7,061 bases of DNA, taken from GN02-872 sp963518665 (GTDB lineage: Bacteria; Patescibacteriota; Gracilibacteria; BD1-5; UBA6164). Made by a program: the position numbers and the translations under genes. Below the pieces are notes generated by a model that worked only from the letters and a program-made list of their open reading frames with translations, was not told the origin of the DNA and did no database searches. Positions 6,378-7,061 of the stretch are shown piece after piece. Each line of letters starts with the position of its first letter. The first letter of the stretch is position 1. The DNA is taken from positions 1 to 7,061 of the forward strand of contig CAUQKR010000037.1 in assembly GCA_963518665.1 (NCBI GenBank), given 5' to 3'.

Positions 6378-7061
6378 ACATTTTATTTAAAATTTCTTTT
6401 TTCTTTGATTCATAATCAGCTTCTGAAATAAGTCATTTATCAAAAAGGTTTTTTAATTCTAAAAGTTTTGTTTCAAATTTTTCTTCTTGTTTTTCTGAAG
6501 ATTTCATATTTTCAACCATTTTCATTCACATTGCCATTCAAATTCATGCTCACATTGCATCAGAAGCAGAAGTAGAATTATTTGCAGAATCTCTCATAAT
6601 TGATATATTTTCAATTTCTTTATAATTTTTTAAATTATTTTCTGAAATATTTGCAGTTGCATTTATAACTCAAATATCAGCTTTTCTATCAGTTATTTTA
6701 TCAATAAAGCTTTGAGTTTTTTCTGTAAAATTTATATTTTCAATTCTAAAATCCCTAAGCTCAAGTCCAAGTTTAGAAAATTCTTCTTTTGTAGCTTCAA
6801 GTAAATCTTTTGAAATCTCTAAAATATTTGCAGAAACTTCATTATAAGAAATTTTTTTAGAAGCAAAAATATCTGAAATATTTCAAATAATTCTGTCTGT
6901 TATAAGCATTCTAACATCATCAACCAAAACTTTTGAAGAATTTGCCACATAATTTTGCCAAAAATTTTCAATATCAATTATTTTAAAAGAAAAATTTCAA
7001 AAAGCTCTAAGTTCCACAGGAAAATCATAAATTGGATCAACATAAACAACTGGATTTGAAG
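6376..7061 (-). CDS. SPFH-domain (YdjI/virion-core-like) protein with C-terminal SHOCT domain (partial)
   Basis: The last 227 codons of a protein whose start lies beyond the window. The first 150 or so visible residues follow the SPFH/band-7 fold of the YdjI (virion core protein) group: VVYVDPIYDFPVELRAFGNF, a helical middle, and LGLELRDFRIENINF. A glycine- and methionine-rich linker (AMGAGIGMAMGMKM) follows, then a SHOCT module at the end (LLELKNLFDKGLISEADYES...). SPFH proteins form oligomeric membrane-associated scaffolds; SHOCT is a short oligomerisation or targeting helix pair. Eight of nine glycines are UGA. In other bacteria such genes sit with PspA and DUF4178-type genes. Here it is separated from the polyamine operon by speD and DUF1993, so a link is only positional. 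Confidence 0.88.

Noticed and set aside
1..7061. UGA = tryptophan (mycoplasma code 4)
   Set aside because: UGA falls at glycine positions in GHSLG, GGGDG and DFLG, while UGG serves the expected tryptophans.
1..7061. CRISPR array, tRNA, rRNA, insertion sequence or attachment site
   Set aside because: I saw no regularly spaced direct repeats, RNA-gene signatures, transposase motifs or terminal repeats; the A/T runs are compositional.

Overview
The window is very AT-rich and can only be read sensibly if UGA is a sense codon. With UGA = glycine (genetic code 25), a field of short open frames becomes eleven full or partial genes, plus one with a frameshift. By hand count about 95 in-frame UGA codons are read. 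Several fall where a family requires glycine: both glycines of GHSLG in a serine hydrolase, three of the four in LGGGDG of a spermidine synthase, and the last glycine of IGK-x-DFLG in a DUF1993 protein. UGG is still used for tryptophan (WGSC, SWPE), so this is not the mycoplasma UGA = Trp code. Code 25 points to a candidate-phyla (CPR/Patescibacteria) bacterium, of Gracilibacteria (BD1-5) or Absconditabacteria (SR1) type. Which of the two cannot be decided here.

Layout. Plus strand, 1-720: the C-terminal end of a probable TPR protein, then an unrecognised 182-aa protein ending in a short hairpin terminator. Minus strand, 5315 down to 724: a tightly packed seven-gene run with gaps of 2-19 bases. 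In transcription order it encodes a membrane-fused spermidine synthase, an unknown 207-aa protein, an unknown 77-aa protein, a zinc-ribbon DUF4178 protein, a small YigZ/IMPACT protein, a YgjP-type metallopeptidase split by a one-base frameshift, and an RBBP9-like serine hydrolase. Plus strand, 5388-5738: speD (pyruvoyl-dependent AdoMet decarboxylase family), diverging from the run across 72 bases that hold two face-to-face promoter-like sequences. Plus strand, 5837-6346: a DUF1993 protein behind a promoter-like sequence and a perfect 14-bp inverted repeat, ending in a hairpin terminator. Minus strand, 7061-6376: the C-terminal part of an SPFH (YdjI/virion-core-like) protein with a SHOCT tail, converging on that terminator.

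How the genes may work together. SpeD would supply decarboxylated AdoMet (or, if neofunctionalised, a diamine) to the membrane-anchored aminopropyltransferase. DUF4178 genes are known to sit beside spermidine-synthase-like, SpeD, PspA and SPFH genes in envelope-stress-type neighbourhoods. The SpeD / membrane SpeE / DUF4178 set, with an SPFH-SHOCT gene about 0.6 kb from speD, looks like a CPR version of that system. The 207-aa and 77-aa proteins would be possible new partners. Co-function is inferred from gene order only. The DUF1993 gene stands apart: it uses almost no UGA glycine, which suggests recent acquisition.
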